Source: Akkermansia muciniphila (GTDB lineage: Bacteria > Pseudomonadota > Gammaproteobacteria > Burkholderiales > Burkholderiaceae_C). From it: a stretch of DNA of 64,000 nt. The stretch lies in the NCBI GenBank assembly GCA_943331105.2, contig CALQKH020000011.1, positions 62,001-126,000 of the forward strand, read 5' to 3'. The notes under the pieces were generated by a model that saw nothing but the letters and a program-made list of their open reading frames with translations, did no database searches and had not been told where the DNA came from. The stretch's first letter is position 1, and the number at the start of each line of letters is the position of its first letter. The position numbers and the translations under genes were made by a program. This document shows positions 20,040 to 31,350 of this stretch, piece by piece.

Positions 20040-21473
20040 ATGCAACACAACTTCATTGCCAACCAATCCGTTCCAGCCTTGGCAGGGCAAACCATCGACG
20101 TACTGGACCCGTCTGACGGGCAGGTTTTCGATCAGATCCCGCGCAGCCAGGCGGCCGACATCGATGCCGCTGTTGTGGCAGCGCGAAGCGCCTTCAACGG
20201 CCCCTGGGGCAAGTTGAGCGCCATGGAGCGTGGTCGCTTGCTCATGAAGCTGTCGCAAAAGGTGAGCGAGCACGCTGCCGAACTGGCCGCGCTGGAGCAG
20301 CGCGATTGCGGCAAACCCACCAAACAAGCCACCGCCGACTCGGTGGCCTTGGCGCGTTACTTTGAGTTTTATGCGGGCTCTTGCGACAAGCTTCACGGCG
20401 AGACCCTGCCTTATCAAAACGGCTACAGCGTGCTGACCTGGCGCGAGCCGCATGGCGTGACGGGCCATGTGATTCCCTGGAACTACCCGATGCAGATTTT
20501 TGGCCGCAGTGTGGGCGGCGCTTTGGCCGCAGGCAATGCGTGCGTGGTCAAACCGGCCGAAGACGCCTGCCTGAGCCTGATCAGGGTGGCGCAGCTGGCT
20601 GCCGAGGTGGGCTTTCCGCCGGGGGCCATCAACATTGTCACCGGCTATGGCCACGAAGTGGGCGACGCGCTGGCGCGGCACCCGGGCATTGACCACATCA
20701 GTTTCACCGGCAGCCCCCGCGTGGGCACGCTGATCCAGCAGGTGGCGGCCGAGCGGCACTGCCCAGTGACGCTGGAGTTGGGCGGCAAGAGCCCTCAAAT
20801 CATTTTTGACGACGCCGACCTGGACGCGGCCATTCCCGTCGTGGTCAACGCGATCGTGCAGAACTCGGGCCAGACCTGCAGCGCGGGCTCTCGCGTGCTG
20901 ATCCAGCAAGGCCTATACGAACCCTTGCTCAAGCGCCTGGGCGAAGCCTTTGGCCGCTTGCAAGTGGGCTCGGCGGCCATGAACCTGGACTTGGGGCCTC
21001 TGATCCGCGCCAGCCAATTGGAGCGCGTCACCGGGTTTTTGGACCAAGCCCGCGCCGATGGCATTGCGGTGGTGGCCCAAGGGCAAATTGCGGCGGGCGT
21101 GCCTGCGGGCGGCTTTTACCAGGCCCCCACCTTGCTGCGCGATGTGCCGGTGATGCACCGCCTGGCGCAAGAGGAAGTGTTTGGCCCGGTGCTGTCGGCC
21201 ATGTCTTTCAAAGGCGAAGACCAAGCGGTGGAATTGGCCAACGCCACCGAGTTTGGCCTGGTCGCAGGCATCTGGACGCGTGACGGTGGGCGGCAGTTCC
21301 GCATGGCCAAACGTGTTCGCAGCGGACAGGTGTTCATCAACAACTACGGCGCGGGCGGCGGTGTGGAACTGCCCTTTGGCGGCGTCAAATCGTCGGGCTA
21401 CGGCCGCGAAAAAGGATTTGAAGCCCTGCTGGGTTTCACCACCCTCAAAACCGTGGCCATCCAACACGGCTGA
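20040..21473 (+). CDS. NAD(P)-dependent aldehyde dehydrogenase (betaine-aldehyde-dehydrogenase-like)
   Basis: 477 residues from ATG 20040. The NAD-binding motif is FTGSPRVG, the general base Glu is in VTLELGGKSPQ (near residue 247) and the catalytic Cys is in NSGQTCSAGSR (near 281). The C-terminal PFGGVKSSGYGREKG loop is typical of the BADH/PuuC-like group. An earlier in-frame ATG (19998) adds 14 untypical residues. Substrate cannot be deduced; it stands alone between ppa and the Mo-cofactor genes. Confidence 0.9.
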   Translation: MQHNFIANQSVPALAGQTIDVLDPSDGQVFDQIPRSQAADIDAAVVAARSAFNGPWGKLSAMERGRLLMKLSQKVSEHAAELAALEQRDCGKPTKQATADSVALARYFEFYAGSCDKLHGETLPYQNGYSVLTWREPHGVTGHVIPWNYPMQIFGRSVGGALAAGNACVVKPAEDACLSLIRVAQLAAEVGFPPGAINIVTGYGHEVGDALARHPGIDHISFTGSPRVGTLIQQVAAERHCPVTLELGGKSPQIIFDDADLDAAIPVVVNAIVQNSGQTCSAGSRVLIQQGLYEPLLKRLGEAFGRLQVGSAAMNLDLGPLIRASQLERVTGFLDQARADGIAVVAQGQIAAGVPAGGFYQAPTLLRDVPVMHRLAQEEVFGPVLSAMSFKGEDQAVELANATEFGLVAGIWTRDGGRQFRMAKRVRSGQVFINNYGAGGGVELPFGGVKSSGYGREKGFEALLGFTTLKTVAIQHG

Positions 21474-21548
21474 AGTGCCCGCATTCGGGCTTGTGTTTCT
21501 TGACCATGCTGCCTGCTCGGCGTGACGGCTCGGGCACAATCAACCCCC

Positions 21549-22691
21549 ATGTCTGAACGTGTCATTCCGCTGGTTGACCAGCGCCATCCCAGCTTGCCCT
21601 TGCCCCCGCTGCCTGCGGGGCATGACCTGAGCGCATTGCCGCTGGACGGACTGCGCCGCCCGCTGACCGATTTGCGCATCAGCGTGACCGACCGCTGCAA
21701 CTTCAGGTGCAGTTACTGCATGCCCAAAGAAGTCTTTGACAAAGACTACGCCTACCTGCCTCAAAGCCATTTACTGAGCTTTGAGGAGATCACCCGCATC
21801 GCCAACGTGTTTGTGGGCCGGGGCGTGCGCAAAATTCGCTTAACGGGCGGTGAGCCCCTGCTGCGCAAGAACATCGAAATCCTGATCGAGCAATTGGCCG
21901 CGCTGCGCACGCCCGACGGCCAGCCGCTGGATTTGACACTGACCACCAACGGTTCGCTGCTGGCGCGCAAAGCACAAAGCCTCAAAGATGCCGGGCTGCA
22001 ACGCGTGACGGTGAGTCTGGACGGGCTGGATGACGCTGTCTTTCGCCAAATGAACGATGTGGACTTTCCGGTGGCCGATGTGCTGGCCGGAATCGAAGCC
22101 GCGCAGGCTGCGGGCCTGGGGCCGATCAAGGTCAACATGGTGGTCAAGCGCGGCACCAACGAACACGAAATCTTGCCCATGGCGCGGCACTTCCAGGGCA
22201 CGGGCATTGTGCTGCGCTTCATCGAATACATGGACGTAGGCGCGACGAACGGCTGGTGCATGGACGAGGTGCTGCCCAGTGCCGAGGTGGTGCGTCGCCT
22301 GCATGCCGAGCTACCGCTGGTGCAACTCGAGCCTGCCGCCCCAGGCGAGACCGCCGAGCGCTGGGGTTATGCCAACGCCCAAGGCGAACACGACCCGTCG
22401 CTGGGCGAAATCGGTGTGATCAGCAGCGTGACGCAGGCGTTTTGTGGCGACTGCAACCGCGCCCGTTTGTCCACCGAAGGGCGCTTGTATTTGTGCCTGT
22501 TTGCCAGCCAGGGCTACGACCTGCGTCAGCTGTTGCGTGACCCGCTGCAATCCGATCACGCACTGGCCCAAACGGTGGACGCCATCTGGCGCGGGCGGAC
22601 TGACCAATATTCGGTGCTGCGCAGCCTGCGCGACCCCGACACCGCCAGCGGCCCCGGCCGCCGGGTGGAAATGAGCTACATCGGAGGCTGA
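21549..22691 (+). CDS. moaA: GTP 3',8-cyclase
   Basis: Radical-SAM enzyme that starts molybdopterin synthesis from GTP. 380 residues from ATG 21549. The N-terminal 4Fe-4S motif is CNFRCSYC (CxxxCxxC); the C-terminal second cluster motif includes CGDCNRARL and LYLCLF; the protein ends in the conserved Gly-Gly (SYIGG). First of three adjacent genes moaA-mobA-moeA on one strand; mobA starts five bases after the stop. A GTG at 21522 is rejected as start because the family N-terminus begins later. Confidence 0.96.
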   Translation: MSERVIPLVDQRHPSLPLPPLPAGHDLSALPLDGLRRPLTDLRISVTDRCNFRCSYCMPKEVFDKDYAYLPQSHLLSFEEITRIANVFVGRGVRKIRLTGGEPLLRKNIEILIEQLAALRTPDGQPLDLTLTTNGSLLARKAQSLKDAGLQRVTVSLDGLDDAVFRQMNDVDFPVADVLAGIEAAQAAGLGPIKVNMVVKRGTNEHEILPMARHFQGTGIVLRFIEYMDVGATNGWCMDEVLPSAEVVRRLHAELPLVQLEPAAPGETAERWGYANAQGEHDPSLGEIGVISSVTQAFCGDCNRARLSTEGRLYLCLFASQGYDLRQLLRDPLQSDHALAQTVDAIWRGRTDQYSVLRSLRDPDTASGPGRRVEMSYIGG

Positions 22692-22696
22692 ACGCC

Positions 22697-23329
22697 ATGA
22701 ACCCCCATACCCAAAACGCACCGGGCATCACTGGCCTCATCCTCGCAGGTGGGCGCGGCTCGCGCATGGGCGGCACCGACAAAGGTTTGCAAAACTTCCA
22801 CGGCTTGCCTTTGGCCTTGCAAACCTTGATGCGCTTGCAGATACAAAGCCTGCCGCTGCAAGAAGTGATGATCAATGCCAATCGCAACTTGGCCGCCTAT
22901 GAATCACTGGGAGTGGCCGTTTGGCCTGACAGCATCGATGGTTTTGCAGGTCCTTTGGCGGGTTTTTTGACGGGCCTTGAACGCTGCGAAACCCCTCTGT
23001 TGCTCACCGTGCCTTGCGACTCGCCATTGTTTCCGCTCGATTTGGTGGAGCGCCTGGAGCAAGCGCTGCACGACCAAGACGCCGACATGGCCATGGCCGC
23101 AGCCCCCGAAGCCGATGGCACAGTGCGCCCCCAACCGGTGTTTTGCTTGCTCAAGCTGGATTTGCTTGAAAGTCTGGTCAAGTTCACCCAAAGCGGCGGC
23201 CGCAAAATTGATGCTTGGACCGCTCAACACCGCTGCGCGATCGTGCCCTTTGACTTGCCTGGCGACAGCCCGCATGCTTTTTCCAACGCCAACACCTTGG
23301 CTGAATTGCAGCAACTCGAATCCCTTTGA
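22697..23329 (+). CDS. mobA: Molybdenum cofactor guanylyltransferase
   Basis: Adds GMP to Mo-molybdopterin to form the MGD form of the cofactor. 210 residues. The nucleotidyltransferase motif [18 protein letters not shown] is near residue 15, and the metal-binding VPCDSPLFP is near 104. It sits between moaA and moeA. Its presence implies that molybdoenzymes of the DMSO-reductase family are encoded elsewhere in the genome. Confidence 0.94.
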   Translation: MNPHTQNAPGITGLILAGGRGSRMGGTDKGLQNFHGLPLALQTLMRLQIQSLPLQEVMINANRNLAAYESLGVAVWPDSIDGFAGPLAGFLTGLERCETPLLLTVPCDSPLFPLDLVERLEQALHDQDADMAMAAAPEADGTVRPQPVFCLLKLDLLESLVKFTQSGGRKIDAWTAQHRCAIVPFDLPGDSPHAFSNANTLAELQQLESL

Positions 23330-23375
23330 ACCAAGCCGCACGGCAGCACCGTCCCCCATTGCCCATGCCATTGCC

Positions 23376-24665
<1,290 letters not shown>

Positions 24666-24688
24666 ACTTGTGGGCCTCAAGGACATTA

Positions 24689-24714
24689 AAAAAAGCGGCC
24701 TAGGCCGCTTTTTT
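24689..24714. terminator. Bidirectional terminator between moeA and the RND operon
   Basis: Perfect palindrome centred on CCTAGG at 24698-24703 (AAGCGGCC/GGCCGCTT) flanked by A- and T-runs. It sits between convergent moeA and the RND permease gene, so it can end both units. Confidence 0.88.
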
Positions 24715-24752
24715 TGATTCCGCAAGGATGTGCCGATGACAGACCAGAAAAT

Positions 24753-27700
24753 TCAGTGCGCTGCCGATTCTTGGGGAGAATCGTGCGCGACCGATTTGTT
24801 GGGGCCTGGCACCGACTTGCGCGCCAACAACGAGTACATGGTGGGCACCACAAAAATGGCCAAAACCGTTCCCAAGCTCATACCGCCCACAATCACCCAA
24901 CCGATTTGAGTGCGGCTCTCGGCACCCGCACCGGTGGCCAGCGCCAGCGGCACGGCACCCAGCACCATGGCGCCAGTGGTCATCAAGATGGGCCGCAGCC
25001 GCTGGGCAGATGCCTTGATCAAAGCCGCTTGCATGGCCATGCCCTGCTCGCGCAACTGGTTGGTGAACTCCACAATCAAAATGCCGTGCTTGGTGATCAA
25101 ACCCACCAGGGTGATCAGGCCGATTTGGGAATACACATTGAGCGAGCCGCCCGTGTACTTGAGCGCCAGCAGGGCACCGATCATGGACAAGGGCACCGAC
25201 AGCATGATCACAAAAGGATCAATGAAGCTCTCAAACTGCGCAGCCAACACCAAAAAGATGAACAGCAGCGCCAAGATAAACACAATCACCAAGGCACCTT
25301 GCGAGTTCTTGAACTCGCGAGAGGTGCCGTTCAACTCGGTGGTATAGCCCGGTTTGAGGACCTTGGCCGCGGCGGCATCCATGAAGGTCAGCGCCTCGCC
25401 CAGGGAATAATCCGGCGAGAGGTTGGCCGTGATGGTCACCGAGCGCCGCTGACCAAAATGGTTCAACTCACGCGGGGCCACACTTTCGCGCACTTTGACC
25501 AAGCTGGACAAGGGCACCATGGTGTCGTTGCGGCCCCGCACCTGAATCACATCGATGTCATCGGGCGTGTTGCGGGCCGAAGGCAGGGTTTGCACAATCA
25601 CGTCGTACTGTTCGGCATCGCGCTTGTAACGCGTGACGACACGGCCTCCAAGCATGGTTTCAATGGTTCGAGCCACCACATCCACACTCACGCCCAACTC
25701 GGCGGCCTTGGTGCGGTCCACCTCGACACGCAGCTCCGGCTTGTTCAGGCGCAAGTCCACATCGGGCGACAAGATACCAGGGTTTTTGGCAACTTCATCC
25801 ATCAACTGACGAGCGATCGCATTCAAATTCTGGTAACTGTCCGAGGTCTGAATCACAAAGTTGAGGGGTCGTTCGCGAAAGCCCTGACCCAAAGAAGGCG
25901 GTGTGATGGGGAACGCATTGATCCCCGGCAGGCCGTTGAACTTGGCACCCAACTCGCGTGCGATTTCGAGCGTGGTGCGTTGGCGTTCGTCCCAGTCCAC
26001 AGCGCGGTACACCACGGTGCCTTGGCCCACGGTGGGATTGCCCAAGTTGGCAAAAATCCGGTCAAACTCTGGATACGCTTGGCCCATCTTTTCGAGCGAT
26101 TTGGCGTAACGATCGGTGTACTCCAAGGTCGAGCCATCTGGGGCGTTGATGGTGGCCAAAATCGTCCCTCGGTCCTCCAAGGGGGACAGCTCTTGCTTCA
26201 TCGTCGGGTAAATCAAGCCAATGCCAACACCCGAGGCCAACATGACCAACACCACCACCCAACGTGCACGGCTCAAAATCAGGGTCAGCAGACGCTCATA
26301 ACCGAAGGACAGGCCGGTGAGCCACTTTTCCATCGAACGGTCGAACCAGCCAGGGTTGGGGTTGTGCCTGAGAAATTTGGAACTGAGCATGGGCGCCAAG
26401 GTCAACGCCACAAAACCCGAAACCAACACAGCACCCGCCAAAGCCAGCGCAAACTCGCCAAACAACTTGCCAGTGCGTCCCGGCGTGAAAGCCAGAGGGG
26501 CGAACACAGCCGCCAAGGTCAGGGTCATGGCAATGACGGCAAAGCTGATTTCACGCACACCTTTTATGGCAGCAGAAAACGGGTCCAAGCCTTCTTCAAT
26601 GTGCCGGTAAATGTTTTCCAGCACCACAATCGCGTCGTCCACCACCAAACCAATGGCCAAAACCAGCGCCAGCAAGGTCAAAGTGTTGATGGTGAAACCT
26701 GCCAAAGCCATCATGGCAAAAGCGCCAATCAAACTGACGGGGATGGTGATGATCGGAATGATCGAGGCACGGAAGGTGCGCAAAAAAACAAAAATCACCA
26801 GAGCCACCAAGACCACGGCTTCCACAATGGTGTTGAAAACGCTTTTGATCGACCGGTCAATGAACACCGAGTTGTCGTTGGCGATGTTGATGACCATGTC
26901 GCCCGGCAAGTCCGCCTTGAGCTTGGGAATCATCTCGCGCACGCCTGCCGACAACTCCAGGGGGTTGGCAGTGGCTTGCCGGATGACACCCGCAGAGATG
27001 GCCGATTGACCATTCAAACGAACGGTACTGCGGTCGCTGGCCGCGCCTTCGCGAACTTGGGCCACATCCCGCAGCTTGACCGAAAATCCGTTGACGTTTC
27101 GGATCACGATGTCACCAAATTGCCCTGCCCGGTTCAAATCGGTTTGCGCAGAAACGCTGAATTCACGGGTTGAGGATTCGATGCGTCCAGCTGGCAGCTC
27201 CAGGTTGTTTCGTCTTATGGCGTCTTCCACATCCTGTGGCGTCAATTTATAGGACGACAGGCGCGCATGGTCCAAAGACACCAGCATGGCGTATTTGCGC
27301 TCACCAAAAATGCGCACATCGGCCACGCCGGTCACGGTTTGCAAGCGCGGCTTGACCACCCGGTTGACCAAATCGTTGATCTGCAAAGCGTCCAGCGTGT
27401 CGCTGGAAAATGCCAACCAGATGACGGGGAACGCGTCTGCCTCGACTTTGGCGATGACGGGCTCTTCCACTGTTTGAGGCAAACGGTTGCGTACACGTGC
27501 CGTGCGGTCACGCACTTCAGCAGCGGCCGTGTCGGCGTCTTTTTCGAGGCGAAAACGCACGGTGATTTGCGACTGTTCGGCTCGGCTGATGGAGGTGATG
27601 ACGTCCACCGCGTCGATGCCAGCAATCGAATCTTCAAGGGGCTTGGTGACCTGGGATTCGACCACCTCCGCAGAAGCGCCGACATACCGGGTCGTGACCG

Positions 27701-27836
27701 TGACGGTGGGCTCGTCGATCTTGGGGTATTCGCGCAGCGACAGGCTTTTGAAGCTGACCGCGCCAATCAACACAATCAACATCGACATGACCACGGCCAA
27801 GACTGGCCGCCGGATGGAAACTTCAGCGAGTTGCAT
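24753..27836 (-). CDS. RND-family efflux permease (HAE1-like multidrug type)
   Basis: Inner-membrane proton antiporter of a tripartite efflux pump. 1027 residues with 12 predicted helices in the RND layout: TM1 at the N-terminus, a large periplasmic loop, TM2-6, a second loop and TM7-12. The proton-relay pair of aspartates is in TM4 (LAIGLVVDDAIVVLEN). The sequence RXXRPILMT appears near TM11. Tandem gene with an upstream membrane-fusion protein, overlapping it by 14 bases. No outer-membrane channel gene is in the cluster, so TolC-like protein must come from elsewhere. Substrates unknown; the aspartate pair excludes the metal-type (HME) signature. Confidence 0.93.
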   Translation of the reverse strand: MQLAEVSIRRPVLAVVMSMLIVLIGAVSFKSLSLREYPKIDEPTVTVTTRYVGASAEVVESQVTKPLEDSIAGIDAVDVITSISRAEQSQITVRFRLEKDADTAAAEVRDRTARVRNRLPQTVEEPVIAKVEADAFPVIWLAFSSDTLDALQINDLVNRVVKPRLQTVTGVADVRIFGERKYAMLVSLDHARLSSYKLTPQDVEDAIRRNNLELPAGRIESSTREFSVSAQTDLNRAGQFGDIVIRNVNGFSVKLRDVAQVREGAASDRSTVRLNGQSAISAGVIRQATANPLELSAGVREMIPKLKADLPGDMVINIANDNSVFIDRSIKSVFNTIVEAVVLVALVIFVFLRTFRASIIPIITIPVSLIGAFAMMALAGFTINTLTLLALVLAIGLVVDDAIVVLENIYRHIEEGLDPFSAAIKGVREISFAVIAMTLTLAAVFAPLAFTPGRTGKLFGEFALALAGAVLVSGFVALTLAPMLSSKFLRHNPNPGWFDRSMEKWLTGLSFGYERLLTLILSRARWVVVLVMLASGVGIGLIYPTMKQELSPLEDRGTILATINAPDGSTLEYTDRYAKSLEKMGQAYPEFDRIFANLGNPTVGQGTVVYRAVDWDERQRTTLEIARELGAKFNGLPGINAFPITPPSLGQGFRERPLNFVIQTSDSYQNLNAIARQLMDEVAKNPGILSPDVDLRLNKPELRVEVDRTKAAELGVSVDVVARTIETMLGGRVVTRYKRDAEQYDVIVQTLPSARNTPDDIDVIQVRGRNDTMVPLSSLVKVRESVAPRELNHFGQRRSVTITANLSPDYSLGEALTFMDAAAAKVLKPGYTTELNGTSREFKNSQGALVIVFILALLFIFLVLAAQFESFIDPFVIMLSVPLSMIGALLALKYTGGSLNVYSQIGLITLVGLITKHGILIVEFTNQLREQGMAMQAALIKASAQRLRPILMTTGAMVLGAVPLALATGAGAESRTQIGWVIVGGMSLGTVLAIFVVPTMYSLLARKSVPGPNKSVAHDSPQESAAH

Positions 27837-29187
27837 CTGCGCCCCTCAGGCAAGGGTTCGGACCCGCCATGTCGGCGTTCTTGCCAGGACCTTGACCAGG
27901 CTTGCCAGCACCCCCTGGGCGTTGCCCCATTGGGCCTGCACCAGGGCCTGCACCAGGGCCTGTGCCTGGACGTGGGCCTTGAGCACCCGCGGCTGCTGGG
28001 GCAGCACCCGGACCACCTGCACCGGGCGGACCACCTGCGGGTCTGCCCCCACCGGGCTGAGACAAGTCAACCACCCGAACCACCGTGCCATCTTTTTGCA
28101 AACGCTGGTGACCGGCAGTCACCACGGTGTCTCCGGCCGACAAACCTTCGAGGATTTCAACCTTGCCGGGCAAACGCAAACCCACTTTGACCGCGATCCG
28201 CTCCGACACTTTGACATCGGGCTTGTCGCCAGGAACGATCTTGACCACAAAGGTGCGACCACCCTGCGGAATGATGGCTTCTTCCGGAATGACCAGGGCA
28301 TTTTCCCGAGAACCGAACACCGCATTGACGCGAGCAAACATGCCCGGGCGCAACTGCTGCTGGCGGTTGTCAATACAACCGCGCACACCCACCGAGCGTC
28401 CATTGGCGTCGATCAAAGGGTCCACCGCCTGAATGATGGCGCTGAAAGGCCTGCCTGGCAGGGCATCAACGGAGAGCTGGGCCTTTTGACCGGCACGGAT
28501 TTTGGCCTGAAAACGCTCGGGGAGTCTGAAATCGAGCAACACGGCATCGATGTCCTCGACGTTGACCATGTCCGCGCCGTCTTTCAGGTAATCGCCCACG
28601 TTGATTTGTTTGAGGCCGGTGATGCCATCAAAAGGTGCGAGCACCTGCAAGCGCTGCAAAGTGGCTTGCGCCAAAGAGAGCTTGGCGCGCGAGACCTCTA
28701 GCCCTGCGCTGCTCTCGTCCAAAGACCGTTGGCTGATGAAATTTTGCGCCACCAACTCCTGGTTGCGTTTGTGGTTGGCCTCGGCGATCGACAGCTCTGC
28801 GCGAGCCTGGGCCAGTTGGGCCTGCGGCAGCTGGTCGTCAAACTGCACCATCAACTGGCCTTTGCGAACCCGTTGACCATCGTTGAAGAAAATTTGTTTG
28901 ACGCGTCCGCCGACCTCTGGGCGCAGCATCACCCCTTGCCTTGAACGCAAACTGCCCACGGCTTGGGTCTCGTCCACCAAGGTCATGCTCTCGACCTTGG
29001 CCACCTCCACCGAAGTGGGGCGTGCGGGTCCCCCACCTGCCGCAGGCCCTGCACCCGGAGGAGCGGACGCAGACGCTTTCTTTCCAGCTTCAGCATCAGG
29101 GGCCTTGTTTTGCCACCACCAAGCTGCACCAGACGCCATGGCAATGCCCAAAATTGCCAAAACTGTGTATTTCTTTTTGTAAGCCAT
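27823..29187 (-). CDS. RND efflux periplasmic adaptor (membrane-fusion protein) with Gly/Pro-rich tail
   Basis: 454 residues from ATG 29187 (MAYKKKYTVLAILG), with GAGAGAG upstream. N-terminal signal anchor, a Gly/Pro/Ala linker, then the barrel-sandwich, hairpin and beta-barrel domains (VGSLRSRQGVMLRPEVGGRV; LAPFDGITGLKQINVGDYL). The last 75 or so residues form an odd collagen-like tail rich in GPGA, GGP and PG units, encoded in part by a 12-bp tandem repeat at 27932-27967. It is first gene of the operon with the RND permease. An ATG-initiated extension to 29280 is unlikely. No linked regulator is present. Confidence 0.9.
   Translation of the reverse strand: MAYKKKYTVLAILGIAMASGAAWWWQNKAPDAEAGKKASASAPPGAGPAAGGGPARPTSVEVAKVESMTLVDETQAVGSLRSRQGVMLRPEVGGRVKQIFFNDGQRVRKGQLMVQFDDQLPQAQLAQARAELSIAEANHKRNQELVAQNFISQRSLDESSAGLEVSRAKLSLAQATLQRLQVLAPFDGITGLKQINVGDYLKDGADMVNVEDIDAVLLDFRLPERFQAKIRAGQKAQLSVDALPGRPFSAIIQAVDPLIDANGRSVGVRGCIDNRQQQLRPGMFARVNAVFGSRENALVIPEEAIIPQGGRTFVVKIVPGDKPDVKVSERIAVKVGLRLPGKVEILEGLSAGDTVVTAGHQRLQKDGTVVRVVDLSQPGGGRPAGGPPGAGGPGAAPAAAGAQGPRPGTGPGAGPGAGPMGQRPGGAGKPGQGPGKNADMAGPNPCLRGADATR
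27932..27967 (-). repeat. 12-bp tandem repeat in the adaptor gene 3' end
   Basis: GGGCCTGCACCA occurs at 27932-27943 and 27944-27955, and a degenerate copy at 27956-27967. Translated on the minus strand it gives GTGPGAGPGAGP. Such a repeat can vary in copy number without shifting frame. Confidence 0.85.
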
Positions 29188-29314
29188 TCGAATCTCTCTC
29201 AAATTGCGTGCTGCAAGACCGTGCCAATGTAACAGTGCAAAGGCAATTTCCCTACTGGCAGTGGGGGATGTTGGACTCAATAGAGGGGCCGGGCGGCGCC
29301 AACCGGCCTGCGGC

Positions 29315-29773
29315 TTAGACCGTGCTAAAGCGCCCCAAAGCCTTGTCTACCCCTTGATTGGCCAAGGCGTCGGCCCGCTCATTGCCAGGATCACCGTTGT
29401 GGCCTTTGACCCAGCGCCAATCGATGCGGTGTCCCGAAGACGACACCACAGCGTCGAGTTTTTGCCACAGATCGGCATTTTTGACCGGTTGCTTGGCTGC
29501 GGTGCGCCAGCCCCGCGCTTTCCAACCGTGTATCCACTCGGTAATGCCTTTGCGCACGTATTCGCTGTCCAAGTAGAGCGTGACTTGACAAGGCCGCTTG
29601 AGAGCGGACAGGCCTTCAATGACCGCCATCATTTCCATCCGGTTGTTGGTGGTGTTCAGCTCACCGCCAAATAACTCTTGAACATGCTGGCCCGATTGAA
29701 GCCGAACCCCCCATCCCCCAGGGCCGGGATTGCCTTTGCAAGCGCCATCGGTGTGAATCTCAACGGAGGTCAA
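29315..29773 (-). CDS. rnhA: Ribonuclease HI
   Basis: Degrades RNA in RNA-DNA hybrids. 152 residues. Catalytic acidic residues are in [14 protein letters not shown] (Asp near residue 8), [13 protein letters not shown] (Glu), LYLDSEYV (Asp) and [12 protein letters not shown] (Asp). It overlaps the 3' end of the upstream methyltransferase by 14 bases and is co-transcribed with it, an arrangement common in beta- and gammaproteobacteria near gloB. Confidence 0.96.
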   Translation of the reverse strand: MTSVEIHTDGACKGNPGPGGWGVRLQSGQHVQELFGGELNTTNNRMEMMAVIEGLSALKRPCQVTLYLDSEYVRKGITEWIHGWKARGWRTAAKQPVKNADLWQKLDAVVSSSGHRIDWRWVKGHNGDPGNERADALANQGVDKALGRFSTV

Positions 29774-30587
29774 TGCGGTCTTTCTCGGTCAAAGGTCGGC
29801 TGACCAGGGTGTCGGAACGCGCAACAGGCGCGGTCGCAACAGCGGGCGATCGTACCGTGCGCCAAGCCTTTGCAGGCAAAAGTCGTCCTGCAGGCACGCG
29901 CTTGGTGGCCAATAAAAGGTAGACCCCACCAAAAATGGGCCACCAGCGCTCGCCTACCGTTTCCATCCAACGCCATCGATGCATCCAAGCCTCGGTGGCC
30001 AATGCCGGTGTCCACCCCCCAAAACGGCTGACTTGCACTTCAAACCCCAACAAACGCAGCCAGTCGCGCATGCGCCGGTATCCGATGAGGGGCTGCGCCG
30101 TGTTGGACAAGATGCGGCGTTGGCCACCCCGCGTTTGACGCCACCCCCAAGCACTCATGGGGTTCAAGCCCGTGATCAACAGTTGCCCCTCGGGAATCAA
30201 CACCCGCTCGACTTCACGCAAACAGGCATGCGGGTCGGCCGAGCGCTCCAGCGTGTGGGGCAAAACCACCAGATCCAGACTATCGGCCTGCCAAGGCCAG
30301 GAGCGGCTGTCCAACCAAACATCGGGGTTGAACCCTGCTGGGGCTGCGCCCGGCCATTCGAACTCCGCGCACGCTTGCCAGCGGTGGGGCATGCGATTTT
30401 GGCGCAAGGCTTGCAGCTCGGGCCAGCCCAACTGCACCGCGTGGTAGCCAAAAACGTCGGCCAACAACTGGTCGGCTTGGGTTTGCTCCCAGGCCAACAA
30501 GCGCGAAGCCACCGGCTGACCCAAAGAGGCCAACCAAGCGGTGGTGGGGTCTTGGCTTTCTATAATGAAAGGCTCCATGAAACTCAT
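29760..30587 (-). CDS. Class I SAM-dependent methyltransferase domain protein
   Basis: About 275 residues. The Rossmann motif I is weak, but the central region [36 protein letters not shown] is a clear Methyltransf_11-type motif II/III area, and GFEVQVSRF follows. The start is uncertain: ATG 30587 and ATG 30578 are in frame, and TTG 30611 is possible. With ATG 30578 its start codon overlaps the ATG of the divergent gloB. Orthologues next to gloB and rnhA are widespread, but the substrate is not known. Confidence 0.82.
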   Translation of the reverse strand: MSFMEPFIIESQDPTTAWLASLGQPVASRLLAWEQTQADQLLADVFGYHAVQLGWPELQALRQNRMPHRWQACAEFEWPGAAPAGFNPDVWLDSRSWPWQADSLDLVVLPHTLERSADPHACLREVERVLIPEGQLLITGLNPMSAWGWRQTRGGQRRILSNTAQPLIGYRRMRDWLRLLGFEVQVSRFGGWTPALATEAWMHRWRWMETVGERWWPIFGGVYLLLATKRVPAGRLLPAKAWRTVRSPAVATAPVARSDTLVSRPLTEKDRIDLR

Positions 30588-31350
30588 AGCTCTGCCCGCT
30601 TTCGCAGACAACTACATTTGGTTGTTGCACAAAGACCGACATGCCTTGGTTGTCGATCCCGGCGACAGCGCGCCTGTTCTGGCCTGGATGCAAGAACATC
30701 CGGGAGTGGAATTGGACACGATTCTAGTCACGCACCACCATGCCGACCACACAGGCGGCTTGGAAGCACTGGTGGCACAAACGAGAGCACGCGTGCTCGG
30801 CCCGGCTATGGAAAAAATGCCGGTGGCCTCGCAAGGCCTTCAGCAAGGGGACCGCTTCGATTGGCATGGCTTGGATTTTGACACGCTGGAGGTGCCTGGA
30901 CACACCTTGGGACACCTTGCTTTTTGGGCCCAGCCTCAAACCCAAGACCCGGTCCTTTTTTGTGGTGACACCTTGTTTTCGGGGGGATGCGGTCGCTTGT
31001 TTGAAGGCACGCCCGCCCAAATGTTGGACTCACTTGACCGTTTGGCGGCGTTGCCGGGCGACACCCGGGTGTGCTGCGCCCACGAATACACCTTGTCCAA
31101 TCTGCGTTTTGCGCTTGCGGTCGAACCCGAAAACGCCGCATTGCAATCTCATTTTTCGTGGTGCACAAGGCAACGCGAACAAGGCTTGCCCACACTGCCG
31201 GTGGCTCTGCAAACCGAACGTGCCATCAACCCTTTCTTGCGCAGCCGTGTGCCTGCGGTAGCCGCTGCCGTGCACCAACAAGACCCTCTGGCTGTGGACG
31301 ATGTGACCACCTTTGCGGCCCTGCGCCAATGGAAAAATATTTTTCGATGA
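30577..31350 (+). CDS. gloB: Hydroxyacylglutathione hydrolase (glyoxalase II)
   Basis: Hydrolyses S-lactoylglutathione to lactate and glutathione in methylglyoxal detoxification. 257 residues from ATG 30577 ([17 protein letters not shown]). The metallo-beta-lactamase motif THHHADHTGG is near residue 52, and later metal ligands are in PGHTLGHLAF, CGDTLFSGGCGR and CAHEYTLSNL. A TATAAT at 30561-30566 is a good -10, leaving a very short leader; this promoter lies inside the divergent methyltransferase gene. The stop overlaps the mltD start. Confidence 0.95.
   Translation: MKLIALPAFADNYIWLLHKDRHALVVDPGDSAPVLAWMQEHPGVELDTILVTHHHADHTGGLEALVAQTRARVLGPAMEKMPVASQGLQQGDRFDWHGLDFDTLEVPGHTLGHLAFWAQPQTQDPVLFCGDTLFSGGCGRLFEGTPAQMLDSLDRLAALPGDTRVCCAHEYTLSNLRFALAVEPENAALQSHFSWCTRQREQGLPTLPVALQTERAINPFLRSRVPAVAAAVHQQDPLAVDDVTTFAALRQWKNIFR

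Noticed and set aside
22977..23375. N-terminal extension of moeA
   Set aside because: It overlaps mobA in another frame and has Trp/Pro/Cys-rich shadow composition; MoeA homologues start near MTTPAPS.
24714..27173. An 819-codon open frame on the plus strand opposite the RND permease
   Set aside because: Its translation is rich in His, Gln and Arg without domains, and it is exactly antisense to a clear RND protein; a shadow frame of high-GC coding DNA.
29287..29308. GGCCGG/CCGGCC inverted repeat after rnhA as a terminator
   Set aside because: The loop can also fold back on itself and no T-run follows on the minus strand, so termination is not convincing.
31071..31346. N-terminal extension of mltD
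   Set aside because: It would lie inside gloB and precede the lipoprotein signal peptide, which must be at the N-terminus.
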